Origin: Variimorphobacter saccharofermentans | GTDB lineage: Bacteria > Bacillota > Clostridia > Lachnospirales > Lachnospiraceae | Assembly (NCBI RefSeq): GCF_014174405.1 | Contig: NZ_JACEGA010000001.1 | Span: 2,447,001 to 2,511,000 of the forward strand | Direction of reading: 5' to 3' | DNA length: 64,000 nt | Shown: in pieces, positions 18,233 to 28,448 of the stretch | How the letters are laid out: each line of letters opens with the position of its first letter | Position numbering within the stretch: the stretch's first letter is position 1 | The notes under the pieces: generated by a model | Database searches by the model: none | Told to the model about the DNA's origin: nothing | Seen by the model: the letters and a program-made list of their open reading frames with translations, nothing else | Translations under genes and position numbers: made by a program

Positions 18233-20152
18233 TTACTGAACAAGTGTAAGCTCATAGAGTCCGGCAATACCATAACCATCTGATAAGATCAACGGAGGAA
18301 TATTGTTAGCATTACCTTTCTCAGGGAAGTTAGTCCATACAGACTCGTTAACAGCATGGAACATGTTAGGTCTGTACATTAATGAGAAGGAAGGAACATC
18401 TGTTAAATAAATCTTAACTGCTTCAGTATATAATTCCTTCAACTTAGCAGGATCGGTTTCTGAAGGGATAGCCTGAATAATCTCATCGGCCTTAGGATTG
18501 CTGTAGTGACCCCAGTTACCGGACCAGTTACCTTCAACACCATTAAACTCAGAACTCATCATCTGTCTAATACGGCTCCAAGGAGCGGAAGGATTTGCAC
18601 TATCTGTAGACCACATGAAGATATCGTATTGATCCTGAGAAGCTGCAGTAAATACTGTCTGATATACGGACCACTCAGGGAATTCTGTTGTAATTTCGAT
18701 ACCAATCTTTTCACCAGCTGCTGCTACGATTTCCATAGCTGCCATCCAGTCGGTCCAACCATTAGGACAGCATGCATTAAAGGAAAGCTTAGTTCCGTTG
18801 TATTCACGGAAGCCATCTCCATCAGTATCAGTGATACCAGCTTCGTCTAATAACTTCTTAGCTCCTTCAATGTCATTACCAACCCATTGAAGATCCTTAA
18901 CTGCATCATGATCAAATGTAGCCTGCTCACCATCAGTAGGGTTCATACATGAACGAGGTACATCAGAGAACTTAGGTGACTGACCTGTCATAGCATTTTC
19001 ATTAATTGCATCGTAATCAACTGCCATAGCGATTGCTTTACGAACTGCTACATTATCAAGACCAGGTGTAGAAAGATTGAACCAAGCGGTAGGCATGTTT
19101 ACACATACGCCGTAAGGTGCTTCATCCATATATGTAGAAATCGGAAGACCATCTTTTAACCAAAGGTCCTGAATATTAGGAATGAACTGCTGACATACGT
19201 CAACTTCACCTGCTTTAAATGCTACTTCACCTGCTGCATTATCAGCATAGATAGTATGGCAGATGTATTTCGGAACTGGAAGTTTGCCCCACATGGAAGC
19301 ATCCTGGCCCCAGTAATTATCATCGCGTACTAAAACAACTTTTTGATCATCAGCAAAGTACTTGGTATAAGGACCTGAGTATACAGAATCTTCACCAGGA
19401 TCATTCTTCATTGCATCTGGATCGTTGTTGCAACGAGCTTCCAATGTCTGAATCCAAGCTTTTTGAATTACGTATACCTGTCCAAGGTATGTATTAACTA
19501 GCAAAGGATTAATTGCTTTGCCATTTGCATCCAATTTAGCTTTAATAACAACTGTACTAGGATCTACTGCTACTACATCTTCGATATAGGAAGCAAATCC
19601 GGTTCCCTGAGCATTGCCAACTTTTACATTTGTAGCAAATGTATATGCAACGTCATCAGCAGTAACTGGTGTACCATCACTCCATTTAGCAGCTGGTTTA
19701 ATCTTAACAGTAACTTCTGTCATTGCATCATTCCATACGAAGTCACCATCAGCTAATAATGGAGTCAAGGAATTGTCGAGCATGTTATACATGTATAATG
19801 TCTCATACATTAATGTACGGGAACCACCAGCAGCCTGAGTAAATGCTAATGCATTGTTATTATTGTCAGACAACGGGTTCCAACCATTTACTGATCCCCA
19901 CTGTAAACCTGCATAATACAGTGTTTCAGTTCTGGGAAGTGCATTTGGATCTGCATCTGCAGTAGACTCAGCCGGTGCTGCCTCAGTAGGTTCAGCATCA
20001 GGTGTTGTCTCTTCAACAGCTGCTTTTGTAGGTTCAGGAGTTACTTCTTTAGAAGTATCTTCTGTTTCTTTCTTGCCACATCCTGCTAACAATGTTGTAG
20101 ATACAAACAGCATTGCCAGCAGAAGGGCTGTGAGTTTCTTCATTTTTTTCAT
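18233..20152 (-). CDS. ABC importer solute-binding lipoprotein (family 5), system 1
   Basis: 639 residues. Signal peptide with lipobox LLAGC (cleavage before Cys 25 or so), then a Glu/Thr/Pro-rich linker (about 28-70) and a family 5 (OppA/DppA) fold: [17 protein letters not shown] near 155-172 is the hallmark. Family members bind peptides, nickel or, in plant-biomass degraders, beta-linked oligosaccharides. The divergent AraC regulator with a glycosidase-like domain argues for an oligosaccharide ligand (inference). First gene of the five-gene operon; AAGGAGGG lies 4 bp before the start. Confidence 0.88.
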   Translation of the reverse strand: MKKMKKLTALLLAMLFVSTTLLAGCGKKETEDTSKEVTPEPTKAAVEETTPDAEPTEAAPAESTADADPNALPRTETLYYAGLQWGSVNGWNPLSDNNNNALAFTQAAGGSRTLMYETLYMYNMLDNSLTPLLADGDFVWNDAMTEVTVKIKPAAKWSDGTPVTADDVAYTFATNVKVGNAQGTGFASYIEDVVAVDPSTVVIKAKLDANGKAINPLLVNTYLGQVYVIQKAWIQTLEARCNNDPDAMKNDPGEDSVYSGPYTKYFADDQKVVLVRDDNYWGQDASMWGKLPVPKYICHTIYADNAAGEVAFKAGEVDVCQQFIPNIQDLWLKDGLPISTYMDEAPYGVCVNMPTAWFNLSTPGLDNVAVRKAIAMAVDYDAINENAMTGQSPKFSDVPRSCMNPTDGEQATFDHDAVKDLQWVGNDIEGAKKLLDEAGITDTDGDGFREYNGTKLSFNACCPNGWTDWMAAMEIVAAAGEKIGIEITTEFPEWSVYQTVFTAASQDQYDIFMWSTDSANPSAPWSRIRQMMSSEFNGVEGNWSGNWGHYSNPKADEIIQAIPSETDPAKLKELYTEAVKIYLTDVPSFSLMYRPNMFHAVNESVWTNFPEKGNANNIPPLILSDGYGIAGLYELTLVQ

Positions 20153-20623
20153 TTTACCCTCCTTAATTATTTAGGCCTCTCCAGCCTTTTTATATATAAA
20201 CACAAATAGAAAGCAATTGACACTGCTAACTACTTATGTTTATCCCCTCATTTAATAAAATCGACTATGTACTGAACACAATATATGAACTATTTTGTTT
20301 CCAATTTCATAGTATTAAAAACCCTTCTTTATTCATTTTATCTAATAAGCGAAAAAAAAACCATGCTTTTTTATCTATTTTGTGCTATAGTATATACATA
20401 ATCTGTTTATTTCTCTATGTATTATTAAAATTTTCAAATTATCAAAATCTAAAAATAATACGGTTTTTATAATTAGTTTTGATACTATACTAATTTTTTT
20501 ATTTTTTTAAAATTAAAACGACATTACTCTACTATTTTATGTTTTTTGATAACATAATGGCCTGAAACATCATAAATTCCAATAAAAACAGGGCTGGATA
20601 TTTTTACAAGGGAGGATTCGACA
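20153..20623. other. Divergent intergenic region between ABC system 1 and its AraC regulator
   Basis: About 470 bp, very AT-rich, no credible gene. It holds a possible minus-strand promoter for the binding-protein gene (20189-20216) and, at 20471-20495, a small AT-only hairpin followed by a T-run. The regulator probably binds here; I see no unambiguous AraC site. GGGAGG at about 20610 is the regulator's ribosome site. Confidence 0.5.
20189..20216 (-). promoter_or_regulatory. Possible promoter of ABC system 1
   Basis: On the minus strand TTGCTT (20211-20216), 16 bp, TATAAA (20189-20194). Weak -35; consistent with a promoter that needs an activator. Confidence 0.4.
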
Positions 20624-23131
20624 ATGAAGTTTATGCATGAAAATGTAGAATTTATAGATGAAATGCCCATCAATATTTCTATCAAATCTTTAGCAGCAGT
20701 TCCGAAGCATTGGCATAATTGTATAGAAATCTATTTGGTTTTAAGTGGAAAATTATCAATTACATCGGAAAATGAAACCTATCATTTATTTGAAGATGAC
20801 ATAATATTGATTAATTGTGATCAGATTCATGAGATTCATGATGATGAGAACGTTGTTGTTGTGATACAGATCAATCCTTCCTATTATAAAAGAGGATTGG
20901 ATACCGGAGCATATTTTCAATGTAATTCCACTGTATATCATAATAAGATGAAATTCCACGAAATAAAACGCATCATAGCAAAGATTATACATATATACTA
21001 TAATGACAAAGGAGATAATGACCTATTAATCATCTCCTTCTCCTATCAGCTTGTTCTCGAACTTTTAAAGAACTTTCAGAGTACGGAGGAGAAAAGCACG
21101 AATCTTGAATCAAAGAGTCTTCAGCGATTAGGAGACATTATTCAGTACATAAATGATAATTATTCTGAAAGCATTACCCTTGATCAGTTAGCAGAGCGTG
21201 AATCTCTATCTCCTTCCTATTTATCTCACTTTTTTAGATTAAACATGGGAGTTACCTTTTTTAATTATATAACTGGGGTTCGTATGAACCATGCAGTAAA
21301 TGACCTGATATCTACTTCATTAACAATTGAGCAGATAGCGGCTAACAATGGATTTGCAAACAGCAGATATTTTGTAAGCGCTTTTAAAAAGCAGTTTGGT
21401 ATGTTACCAAGGCAATTTCGGGCTAATCAGAAGAAGGGTACGGTATCAAGGGCACTAAAGGAAGATAAACGTAACGAATTCAACGGTTTTATGCAAATGA
21501 AACATCATGATTTTCTTAATAAACTGGGCGAATATCTGGATACAGACTCAGCCAGCGAGGTTACTGGTAACGTAACTGTAAAACAAGTAAAGGCCGTTGA
21601 AATTAACACCAATAATAATATCAAAACGTTAAGTCATACCTTTCTTAACTTTATCAGTGTTGGACGTGCTAAGGAAATATTAATGGAATCGATTCAGCAG
21701 CAATTACGAACCATACAAAAGGATGTAGGCTTCCGTTATATCAAATTTCATGGTATATTGGATGATTCTATGATGCTGTACAATGAAGACCAGCATGGGA
21801 ATCCATTCCTAACGTATCAATATGTTGATCAAATCATTGATTTTCTATTATCTATTAATATTAAGCCATTGATACAGCTGTCCTTTATGCCAAAAGCTCT
21901 GGCAAAGGACCCTTCCAGTACGATATTCTATAATCCTGTTGTTATCAGTGAACCGAAAGATCATTCAAAATGGTCCTACCTGATTACGAACCTGACGCAA
22001 CATTTTATCGACCGATATGGTATTGAGGAGGTTCGCTCCTGGCTGTTTTCGTTCTGGAATGCACCCTTTAAAACCACCATGTTTTCCTTTGATACCAATG
22101 AAATTGGATATGAACTATATAAGATTACCTGGGCCTGTGTAAAATCCTGTGACAGTCATTTGAAATTCGGAACTCCCTCTTACACATCATTAGATTTTGA
22201 TTGTCAGATGTTTTACGATTTTCTTGATTATTGCAAAGAGAACCAATGTCCTCCTGATTTTTATAATGTACACTGCTATCCAGTAAAAAATCCTACGAGT
22301 AAGGACCTGGCTACCTTTGGTGTAAGTTTAAGCAACGAATCGATTATTGTTTCTGAGGATCCGGATTACATGAAAAAAATGATTACGTGCTTTAAAAAGG
22401 ATCTGACACCATATCCAAAGTTACCTATTTACATAACTGAATGGGCTCCTACCTCTTCTCATCGGGACTGGCTAAACGATACCTGCTACCGCTCATCCTA
22501 CATAGTTAAAAACATATTGGAGAATTATGATGAGGTTGATAGCTTCAGTAGCTGGTGTTTGTCAGACTCCATGGAAGAGCTTCCACTTGATAACGACTTG
22601 TTTCATGGAGAGCTTGGATTATTTACATGTAATGGAATTAAGAAACCAGCTTACTATGCATATACATTCCTTAAGAAATTACTAAATACCTTATTAGATA
22701 AAGGACCAGGTTATTTTGTGACCACGAATCAAAAGGGGGATTATGCTATCCTTCTTTATAATTACATTCATATATCTCCCCTTTATGCACAGGGTGTATT
22801 ATTCAATGTAACCTTCATAGAACGGTATAATGCCTTTGTCGATCCATCTCCCATGGAATTTGATCTGGTCCTGACGAATGCTGATAACAGTCCCTATACT
22901 CTTACGGAGCAGATTGTTAACAGACAAAGCGGTAGTGCTTTTGATGAGTGGGTACGTATGGGTGCAATGCCTTTAACTACCGAAGAAGAAGTAAACCTTC
23001 TTAAAGGTCGTTCCATGCCAGGCTTGATAAAAAGTGAAATGGAAATTAAGAATAAACAGATTAATTATTATGCTAAGCTAGAGCCACATGAAATACGTTT
23101 GATATTAATAAATAAGAAACATAGCAATTAA
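20624..23131 (+). CDS. AraC family regulator fused to a GH39-like (beta-xylosidase-type) domain
   Basis: 835 residues. Order: cupin-type sensor (about 25-100, HWHNCIEIYLVLSG), AraC double helix-turn-helix (about 165-270, ending FKKQFGMLPRQFR), linker, then a (beta/alpha)8 domain like glycoside hydrolase family 39 (about 335-690) and a C-terminal beta-sandwich-like end. In GH39 the acid/base sits in a WNEP motif; here residues 478-481 read WNAP, so that glutamate is alanine. The nucleophile-type motif ITEW is kept (Glu 606). No signal peptide, so the domain is cytoplasmic. It most likely senses an imported xylo-oligosaccharide-like ligand and controls the divergent importer (inference). Strong GGGAGG ribosome site. 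Confidence 0.85.
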   Translation: MKFMHENVEFIDEMPINISIKSLAAVPKHWHNCIEIYLVLSGKLSITSENETYHLFEDDIILINCDQIHEIHDDENVVVVIQINPSYYKRGLDTGAYFQCNSTVYHNKMKFHEIKRIIAKIIHIYYNDKGDNDLLIISFSYQLVLELLKNFQSTEEKSTNLESKSLQRLGDIIQYINDNYSESITLDQLAERESLSPSYLSHFFRLNMGVTFFNYITGVRMNHAVNDLISTSLTIEQIAANNGFANSRYFVSAFKKQFGMLPRQFRANQKKGTVSRALKEDKRNEFNGFMQMKHHDFLNKLGEYLDTDSASEVTGNVTVKQVKAVEINTNNNIKTLSHTFLNFISVGRAKEILMESIQQQLRTIQKDVGFRYIKFHGILDDSMMLYNEDQHGNPFLTYQYVDQIIDFLLSINIKPLIQLSFMPKALAKDPSSTIFYNPVVISEPKDHSKWSYLITNLTQHFIDRYGIEEVRSWLFSFWNAPFKTTMFSFDTNEIGYELYKITWACVKSCDSHLKFGTPSYTSLDFDCQMFYDFLDYCKENQCPPDFYNVHCYPVKNPTSKDLATFGVSLSNESIIVSEDPDYMKKMITCFKKDLTPYPKLPIYITEWAPTSSHRDWLNDTCYRSSYIVKNILENYDEVDSFSSWCLSDSMEELPLDNDLFHGELGLFTCNGIKKPAYYAYTFLKKLLNTLLDKGPGYFVTTNQKGDYAILLYNYIHISPLYAQGVLFNVTFIERYNAFVDPSPMEFDLVLTNADNSPYTLTEQIVNRQSGSAFDEWVRMGAMPLTTEEEVNLLKGRSMPGLIKSEMEIKNKQINYYAKLEPHEIRLILINKKHSN

Positions 23132-23164
23132 CCTATAGTTATAATTTATACACTACACGTGTAG

Positions 23165-23220
23165 AACCCCTGTCAGAAAAGTTTAGAATGAAACAATCTA
23201 AGTTTGTCTGACAGGGGTTT
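23165..23220. terminator. Bidirectional terminator
   Basis: AACCCCTGTCAGA (23165-23177) pairs with TCTGACAGGGGTT, flanked by T-rich sequence on the plus side (TTTATAATTATT). It separates the AraC/GH39-like gene from the convergent trmO. Confidence 0.8.
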
Positions 23221-23273
23221 ATAATTATTAATATTTATTATTCACGATATTATAAAGACTCAAATCAAACTAT

Positions 23274-24017
23274 CTATAGTTTAACAACCTCACATACAGT
23301 AAGTGTATTCTGTTGTACTGTAAATCTCACATCAAATCCAGCAAATTCCACACCATATCTTCTATTAGGATCCTTTTGATACGAGGGCCGAGGATCACTG
23401 GCCAATACAAATTGTATTGCTTTCCTCTTTTCCTCAGGTATCATATGTAGCATTTCCTCTGGAAATACCACGTCCAAAGAATAACTCCTAAGAGGATCAG
23501 CAAATCCACCCACTGCATCGGGGTGACTGTCGGTGTATGGAATGTAGGGTTTAATATCATAGATGGGTGTGTTGTCCATCATATCTGCGCCCGCAACATG
23601 GAGTACCGGTCCCAGTTCTGAATGATACTCAATGTGTTCCAGCTTTACTGAGGACAATCCGATGGAATTCGGACGAAACGGAGAACGGGTAGCAAACACT
23701 CCCATCCGCTTGTTCCCACCCAGGCGTGGTGGCTTCACCATCGGAGCCCAAGTATCGCGAATCGCCTTTGAGAACTCCCATAACAGCCAGATGCGGGAAA
23801 AGCCTTCTAATCCACGGAAGGCGTCCGGATTGCGATATTCTGGTTCAAATATAATCTGTGCCTTTAGCTCTTCGATCAGACCGCTTTGACGTGGAACGCC
23901 GAACTTGGTCGGGAAATCCGTTCGAATGTGGGCAATAATATTTAATTGCTTCTTTGTATTTTCATCAACAATGTTCTTCTTGCTCTTTTGTTGTATATTA
24001 CTATTACTTTCTGACAT
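23274..24017 (-). CDS. trmO: tRNA (N6-threonylcarbamoyl-A37)-N6-methyltransferase TrmO
   Basis: 247 residues, TsaA/TrmO family. It methylates t6A37 of threonine tRNA, using SAM. Family motifs: HIRTDFPTKFGVPRQ near 30-45, GLEGFSRIWLLWEF near 70-83, and GVFATRSPFRPNSIGLS near 107-123, the SAM-binding stretch. The N terminus has an extra polar lead of about 25 residues. C-terminal extension with YGVEFAGFDVRF. Monocistronic; convergent with the preceding regulator. Confidence 0.9.
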   Translation of the reverse strand: MSESNSNIQQKSKKNIVDENTKKQLNIIAHIRTDFPTKFGVPRQSGLIEELKAQIIFEPEYRNPDAFRGLEGFSRIWLLWEFSKAIRDTWAPMVKPPRLGGNKRMGVFATRSPFRPNSIGLSSVKLEHIEYHSELGPVLHVAGADMMDNTPIYDIKPYIPYTDSHPDAVGGFADPLRSYSLDVVFPEEMLHMIPEEKRKAIQFVLASDPRPSYQKDPNRRYGVEFAGFDVRFTVQQNTLTVCEVVKL

Positions 24018-24149
24018 TTCTAACTCCTCAATGATGCTTTCATGTATTCTTTTGATATTCTATCAATGAATTATAATCATTCTAGCATATATAAGTATCA
24101 TCGCCAAATAGTATATTTGTTGTCAGGAAAAATAGTTTCGTTGCTTCTC

Positions 24150-24176
24150 TTGACATATATAAAACAGGATTATAAT
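24150..24176 (+). promoter_or_regulatory. Possible promoter of the ECF sigma operon
   Basis: TTGACA (24150-24155) and TATAAT (24171-24176), both perfect, but with a short 15-bp spacer, which would be weak or factor-dependent. An additional ECF-type autoregulated promoter may lie closer to the gene; I could not pick one out. Confidence 0.4.
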
Positions 24177-24303
24177 CTTATATTGAATTTAACAAAGTGG
24201 ATTAAGATGTCAATATTAGAAAAAAAATGAACCAAAAAGATATTTCATCACTCTTATGTATAGGTGCACCGAAAAACATGATTATACGAAATGAGGAACA
24301 GCT

Positions 24304-24852
24304 TTGGAAGAAGTACAACTAATACAGGAACTGAAGACCGGTAATAAAGATGCATTTGATCAGTTATATGATCGATATAAGGATCAGGCATTGCGGACAG
24401 CTGTTTTTTTAACGGGAAACAGACAGGATGGCGAGGATACCGTCCAGGAAACCTTTGTAAAGTGCTACCTGCATATACAGGAGCTTCACAACGAAGAGGG
24501 TTTCAAAGCATGGATGTATCGAATTCTTACCAGGACTGCTTTTTCATTATGCAAACGTAGAAGAAACGAAGTTTCTGTAGAAGAAATCCCCGAAGACTTG
24601 AATAATGTGCTCGATAATTCTCCACAAAAGCAGTTATTGGATAGTGAGCGGAAGCATTTGATTTATGAACAGATAGGTAAGCTTGATTACAAGTACAGAT
24701 CAGTCATCATCCTTTATTACTACAACCAACTGTCCATTAAAGAAATTGCACGTGTTCTGAACTGTATGGAAGGAACTGTGAAATCAAGACTTTCTGCAGC
24801 GAGAAAGAAACTAGAAAAAAGTATGAAACGGATGAAGGAGGACTGGTTATGA
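24304..24852 (+). CDS. ECF-type RNA polymerase sigma factor
   Basis: 182 residues. Region 2 (about 20-85) contains LYDRYKDQALRTAVFLTGN and DTVQETFVKCY; region 4 (about 120-175) contains YKYRSVIILYYYNQLSIKEIARVLNCMEGTVKSRLSAARKKL as a helix-turn-helix (key residues at about 130-170). It starts at TTG, supported by GAGGA about 7 bp upstream. It probably directs RNA polymerase to a stress or envelope regulon and is held by the membrane protein encoded next (overlap of 4 bp). Confidence 0.88.
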   Translation: MEEVQLIQELKTGNKDAFDQLYDRYKDQALRTAVFLTGNRQDGEDTVQETFVKCYLHIQELHNEEGFKAWMYRILTRTAFSLCKRRRNEVSVEEIPEDLNNVLDNSPQKQLLDSERKHLIYEQIGKLDYKYRSVIILYYYNQLSIKEIARVLNCMEGTVKSRLSAARKKLEKSMKRMKEDWL

Positions 24853-25646
24853 AGAAGAATATGAATACCATTTTAGAATCTGAGATTCGCCAAGTGCTGC
24901 TAGAAAAGGGGAATGAAGTGACAGCTTCCGAAGTCTTAAAGTCCAAAATTGACCGGGATATCCGTCTAAAAGAATCTAAAGGAGTGAAAAAAATGAAAAT
25001 CTTAAATGCAAAAAAAATCGCTCTTGCCACCTTAGCATTTGCAGTTATTACCTGCTCAGTTTGCTTTGCAGCAAGTAAGATTACCTATTATGTAGGCAGC
25101 TCAAACCCAAATAATGATGTATCAAATTACTCAGATATTGATAAAGTAATGAAGAAGTTGGATTTTGACACCAATGTGATTAAAGAATTCGATAACGGAT
25201 ATCAATTTAAGAGTGCCGGTATCACCAGTTCAAAGGGTATGGACGCCAATGATAATGAAGTATCCTCATTCAATAAACTTAATATCTCTTATTCCCTTAC
25301 TGGCAAGAATGATATTTTTCTTTATATAACACAGTCAAAAAATATCGATACAGAGGAAGAAACTAAATCATATGAGGCTATTCAGCTGGGCGATACCACA
25401 GTTTACTATCAACAGATGCAATATAAACTTGTACCCGTTGATTATGAGATTACTGAGGAAGATCAGGCTAACATGGATGCAGGAGTTTTACAAATCTCAT
25501 ACGGTTCTGACACCGTTGAAGAAACCCTATTCACCTTTGTAACCTGGGATCAGAATGGTCTGAATTATCTTCTGATGGATAGTGCATCTTCTCTTGCTAA
25601 GGATGATTATTTATCCATGGCTGAGGAATTGATACAATCAAGATAA
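24849..25646 (+). CDS. Anti-sigma-like membrane protein with DUF4367-type domain
   Basis: 265 residues: a charged cytoplasmic N-terminal part (1-50), one membrane segment (about 56-76), and an extracytoplasmic domain of about 180 residues that resembles DUF4367 (VYYQQMQYK, FTFVTWDQNGLNYLLMD). The start overlaps the sigma factor stop (ATGA). By gene order and topology it is the likely anti-sigma factor; the N-terminal part has no recognisable zinc anti-sigma motif. Confidence 0.75.
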   Translation: MKKNMNTILESEIRQVLLEKGNEVTASEVLKSKIDRDIRLKESKGVKKMKILNAKKIALATLAFAVITCSVCFAASKITYYVGSSNPNNDVSNYSDIDKVMKKLDFDTNVIKEFDNGYQFKSAGITSSKGMDANDNEVSSFNKLNISYSLTGKNDIFLYITQSKNIDTEEETKSYEAIQLGDTTVYYQQMQYKLVPVDYEITEEDQANMDAGVLQISYGSDTVEETLFTFVTWDQNGLNYLLMDSASSLAKDDYLSMAEELIQSR

Positions 25647-25734
25647 TCCTTATCATATTATCATTTGCCATATAAATTATATACCATAGTAATTTCTAAT
25701 TTATATAACCATTCTTTTACAAAATGGTGGTAAC

Positions 25735-25815
25735 AATACAACCGAGGTAAGATGGCAGTTTAGGAAAGTAATTCATCATATTCCTAACTTCCGATCATTT
25801 TACCTCGGCTGTATT
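25735..25815. terminator. Long hairpin between convergent genes
   Basis: The outer arms AATACAACCGAGGTAA (25735-25750) and TTACCTCGGCTGTATT (25800-25815) pair with one mismatch. A second inner stem (TTTAGGAA with TTCCTAA) is nested inside. Probably a bidirectional terminator. Its architecture recalls the intergenic repeats described elsewhere, but the sequence is different. Confidence 0.65.
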
Positions 25816-25861
25816 CATTATAATGTGAATCGCACTGTTAAAGCTTATTATAATTCAATTC

Positions 25862-26800
25862 TTATACAACATCCTCCTGAAACAGTCTTTCAATGACCTG
25901 TTCATAATCAGCTAATCGTTCTGCTTTCTTTATCTTCTTTGCATATTTTGCATTTTCAGGAAAACGTGAAATCAAATAGAACCATATTTCTTTCATCTTA
26001 TATAATACATTTCTATCGCCAAAAAGAGTTCTTTGATACCCCTCATATATTTGATCATGAAATGCTTTCAGCTTCTCTTTCTCAAGCTTTACATTATATT
26101 GTATTGCATCAATTAACCCTGGATTAGACAAGAGACCTCTTCCTATCATTACGGTTCCTACCTCCGGAAATTCATTGGTAAACCGATGAAAATCATCCGG
26201 TGTAAAAATATCTCCGTTATAACAGACGGGATTTTTACTCAGTGCTAATGCATCCCTAAAGATCTTCATATTGGGACTGTTTTTATAGAAGTCTTTTTGT
26301 ATTCTCGGATGAATAATCAGCTCCGATATCGGATACTTATTAAATATCTCAATCAGCTCATAGAATTCCTCTGGATCATCTTTCCCAATTCGTGTTTTAA
26401 TCGAAATCCTGGTTATTGCCTCAGAGTATATTCTATCTAAGAAGTTATCCAACTCTGTTACTTTGGCTAAAAATCCGGAACCGCGATTTTTTGCTACCAC
26501 AGTACCGGATGGGCATCCCAGATTCAGATTAATTTCCTCATATCCCAGCCGTGCTATTCGTTTTGATGTATGAATAAAATCGTCTGCATTATTGGTAAGT
26601 ATTTGTGGAACCAGTACAATATCCGGATTATTATCCGGTAAAATATCATTGATATCTTTCGATTTAAGCTTATTACTTTGATTCGCCATAATAAATGGCG
26701 TAAAGTACTTCGTAATATTATTATGATTAAAATGCTGATTGTGAGCATTTCGATAAATGTAGCCTGTTATTCCTTCTAATGGTGCGAAATAAAAATTCAT
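25862..26800 (-). CDS. tRNA-dihydrouridine synthase
   Basis: 312 residues, FMN-dependent TIM-barrel enzyme that reduces uridines in the tRNA D-loop with NADPH. Visible: N-terminal FAPLEGITGYIYR, active-site stretch NLGCPSGTVVAKNRGSGFL (the cysteine near residue 97 is the catalytic one), ISIKTRIG, and FMN phosphate-binding VMIGRGLLSNP near 220-230. Length fits the Dus family; which Dus subclass is not clear. Followed, in transcription terms preceded, by a C39-like protein gene 24 bp upstream, likely one operon. Confidence 0.9.
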   Translation of the reverse strand: MNFYFAPLEGITGYIYRNAHNQHFNHNNITKYFTPFIMANQSNKLKSKDINDILPDNNPDIVLVPQILTNNADDFIHTSKRIARLGYEEINLNLGCPSGTVVAKNRGSGFLAKVTELDNFLDRIYSEAITRISIKTRIGKDDPEEFYELIEIFNKYPISELIIHPRIQKDFYKNSPNMKIFRDALALSKNPVCYNGDIFTPDDFHRFTNEFPEVGTVMIGRGLLSNPGLIDAIQYNVKLEKEKLKAFHDQIYEGYQRTLFGDRNVLYKMKEIWFYLISRFPENAKYAKKIKKAERLADYEQVIERLFQEDVV

Positions 26801-26824
26801 ATAAGATGATAACTCCTTTTTTGG

Positions 26825-27448
26825 TTATATAAAATATTCTATGGAAGCTTCGGGAGTTACTCTTGTATTTGTGTTATATAATAACATAGCCTCACGCCCT
26901 TCCTTCAATCCAAGAGCATAGAAGCCGTTCCCCTCATCGTTAATGACATCTATCTTTACTTTCCGGTTCATTTTCTTAGGCTGATTCTCTACCAGGATTA
27001 TGGATTTTCCATCCACAGGCTCCATCCAATCATAGGGATCAAAAATGCAGATATAATCTTCTTCTATTCCTGTCAGAAGAATGTAATGCTTAACTTCTCC
27101 CAGCCATACACATAATATGACAACGCCGCCCTGTTGAAGACATTCCACGATTTTATTATTCTGGCCAATCCATACAAAATCATCTGTCAATATTTCTGTG
27201 TGAATCGGAAATTTCTTTATCGTTCCAAAATGGTTGAACCAATTGGATAAAAACATCATAGCCATTCGTGATGTTCCACTTTTACCGTATTCTCCGTTAT
27301 TATCATATACATCCAGAGTATAAAGCGAAATGGTTTTAATAACTTCTGGTAGAATTTCTTCTCTATCGAATAAATAACGAATTGCATTGGTTAATGTTGT
27401 TGGTCCGCAATCATATTCTGTTGTTTGATAGCTTAATTGATTTTTCAT
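26825..27448 (-). CDS. C39-like (papain-fold) cysteine peptidase-like protein
   Basis: 207 residues, no signal peptide and no membrane segment. The N terminus QTTEYDCGPTTLTNAI has the C39 Cys (about residue 12) in the usual DCGP context; KHYILLTGI (about 120) supplies the His and IFDPY the Asp. These are the C39 triad elements, so it may cleave double-glycine-type leaders or another peptide. No transporter domain is fused. The start at 27448 is set by GAGAGGAA about 7 bp upstream. It precedes the dihydrouridine synthase gene by 24 bp. Confidence 0.7.
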   Translation of the reverse strand: MKNQLSYQTTEYDCGPTTLTNAIRYLFDREEILPEVIKTISLYTLDVYDNNGEYGKSGTSRMAMMFLSNWFNHFGTIKKFPIHTEILTDDFVWIGQNNKIVECLQQGGVVILCVWLGEVKHYILLTGIEEDYICIFDPYDWMEPVDGKSIILVENQPKKMNRKVKIDVINDEGNGFYALGLKEGREAMLLYNTNTRVTPEASIEYFI

Positions 27449-27523
27449 ATCGAAGTTCCTCTCAGATATCAATCAGATATATAATATCATACGCAATAAC
27501 AAACAAAATGATAATATTCTCCC

Positions 27524-28399
27524 CTATTTTCCAGAAGGATCAAAGGAATCCCTTAATGCGTCACCAATTAGGTTTACACTAATAACCAGTAGTATGATCA
27601 GAAGACCGGGCGGAAGCCAGAGCCAGGGCTGTGAAGTCAACACAGATAGTGACTCCGCGCCATTTAGCATATTTCCTAAGCTGGCCTGTGGTGGCTGAAT
27701 CCCCATTCCCAGGAAGCTTAATGCTGCTTCATCCAACATAGATATTGCAACTACAGATGTAGAATAAACAAGGATTGGAGCAATGGTGTTTGGCAATATC
27801 TCCGAAAACATAATATACCATTTTGGCATTCCAGCCACTATATCTCCCTGAATAAAATTCTTCTCACGAATGGATAATACATTACCCCTTACCAATCTTG
27901 CAACACCCGGCCAATCTACAAAACCTAAGATTAATATGATATTCCATAGTCCAGGTTCGAAGATTGCAGCCGATACTAACACCAACAGTATGTATGGAAA
28001 TGACATAACCATATCAGTAAATCTCATAATAGCAATATCAATCCATCCCCCGAAAAAGCCGGATATCAGTCCTAATACAACGCCTACAATTGTAGAAACA
28101 GCTGTTGCTGCCACACCCACTAGTAAGGATATTCTTGTTGCATAGAAAAGTCTGCTAAGTACATCTCGACCAACCTGGTCTGTTCCTAACAAGAATTTAC
28201 TACTGGGTGCTTCACGAAACATTCCGACAACTTTATTGGGATCATATGGTGCAAGGATAGGAGCAAGTAGCGCACAGAGAATGATAACTGCCAAAAAAAA
28301 TGTACTAATAACGGCCAGTTTATGCTTTTTGAAACGATGCCATGCTGAACTGCTATCATTATTTAATTCATGCTTCTTGTTCACATTACGCTTTCCCAT
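27524..28399 (-). CDS. Peptide-type ABC importer permease (DppC-like), system 2
   Basis: 291 residues, six membrane segments. Hallmarks: LAPYDPNKV after the first segment, LGTDQVGRDVLSRL, EAA-type loop, and the C-terminal NLIGDALRDSFDPSGK. Normal DppC length. Last gene of the second importer operon (binding protein, DppD, DppF, DppB, DppC), an order unlike systems 1 and 3. Confidence 0.92.
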   Translation of the reverse strand: MGKRNVNKKHELNNDSSSAWHRFKKHKLAVISTFFLAVIILCALLAPILAPYDPNKVVGMFREAPSSKFLLGTDQVGRDVLSRLFYATRISLLVGVAATAVSTIVGVVLGLISGFFGGWIDIAIMRFTDMVMSFPYILLVLVSAAIFEPGLWNIILILGFVDWPGVARLVRGNVLSIREKNFIQGDIVAGMPKWYIMFSEILPNTIAPILVYSTSVVAISMLDEAALSFLGMGIQPPQASLGNMLNGAESLSVLTSQPWLWLPPGLLIILLVISVNLIGDALRDSFDPSGK

Positions 28400-28448
28400 A
28401 ATTACTCCATTTCTTTCCTATATATTTAAATATCGCCTTGAAGATTGG

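Noticed and set aside
20236..20472. 78-codon plus-strand frame in the divergent intergenic region
   Set aside because: Very AT-rich, no ribosome site, composition of random AT sequence, no recognisable family.
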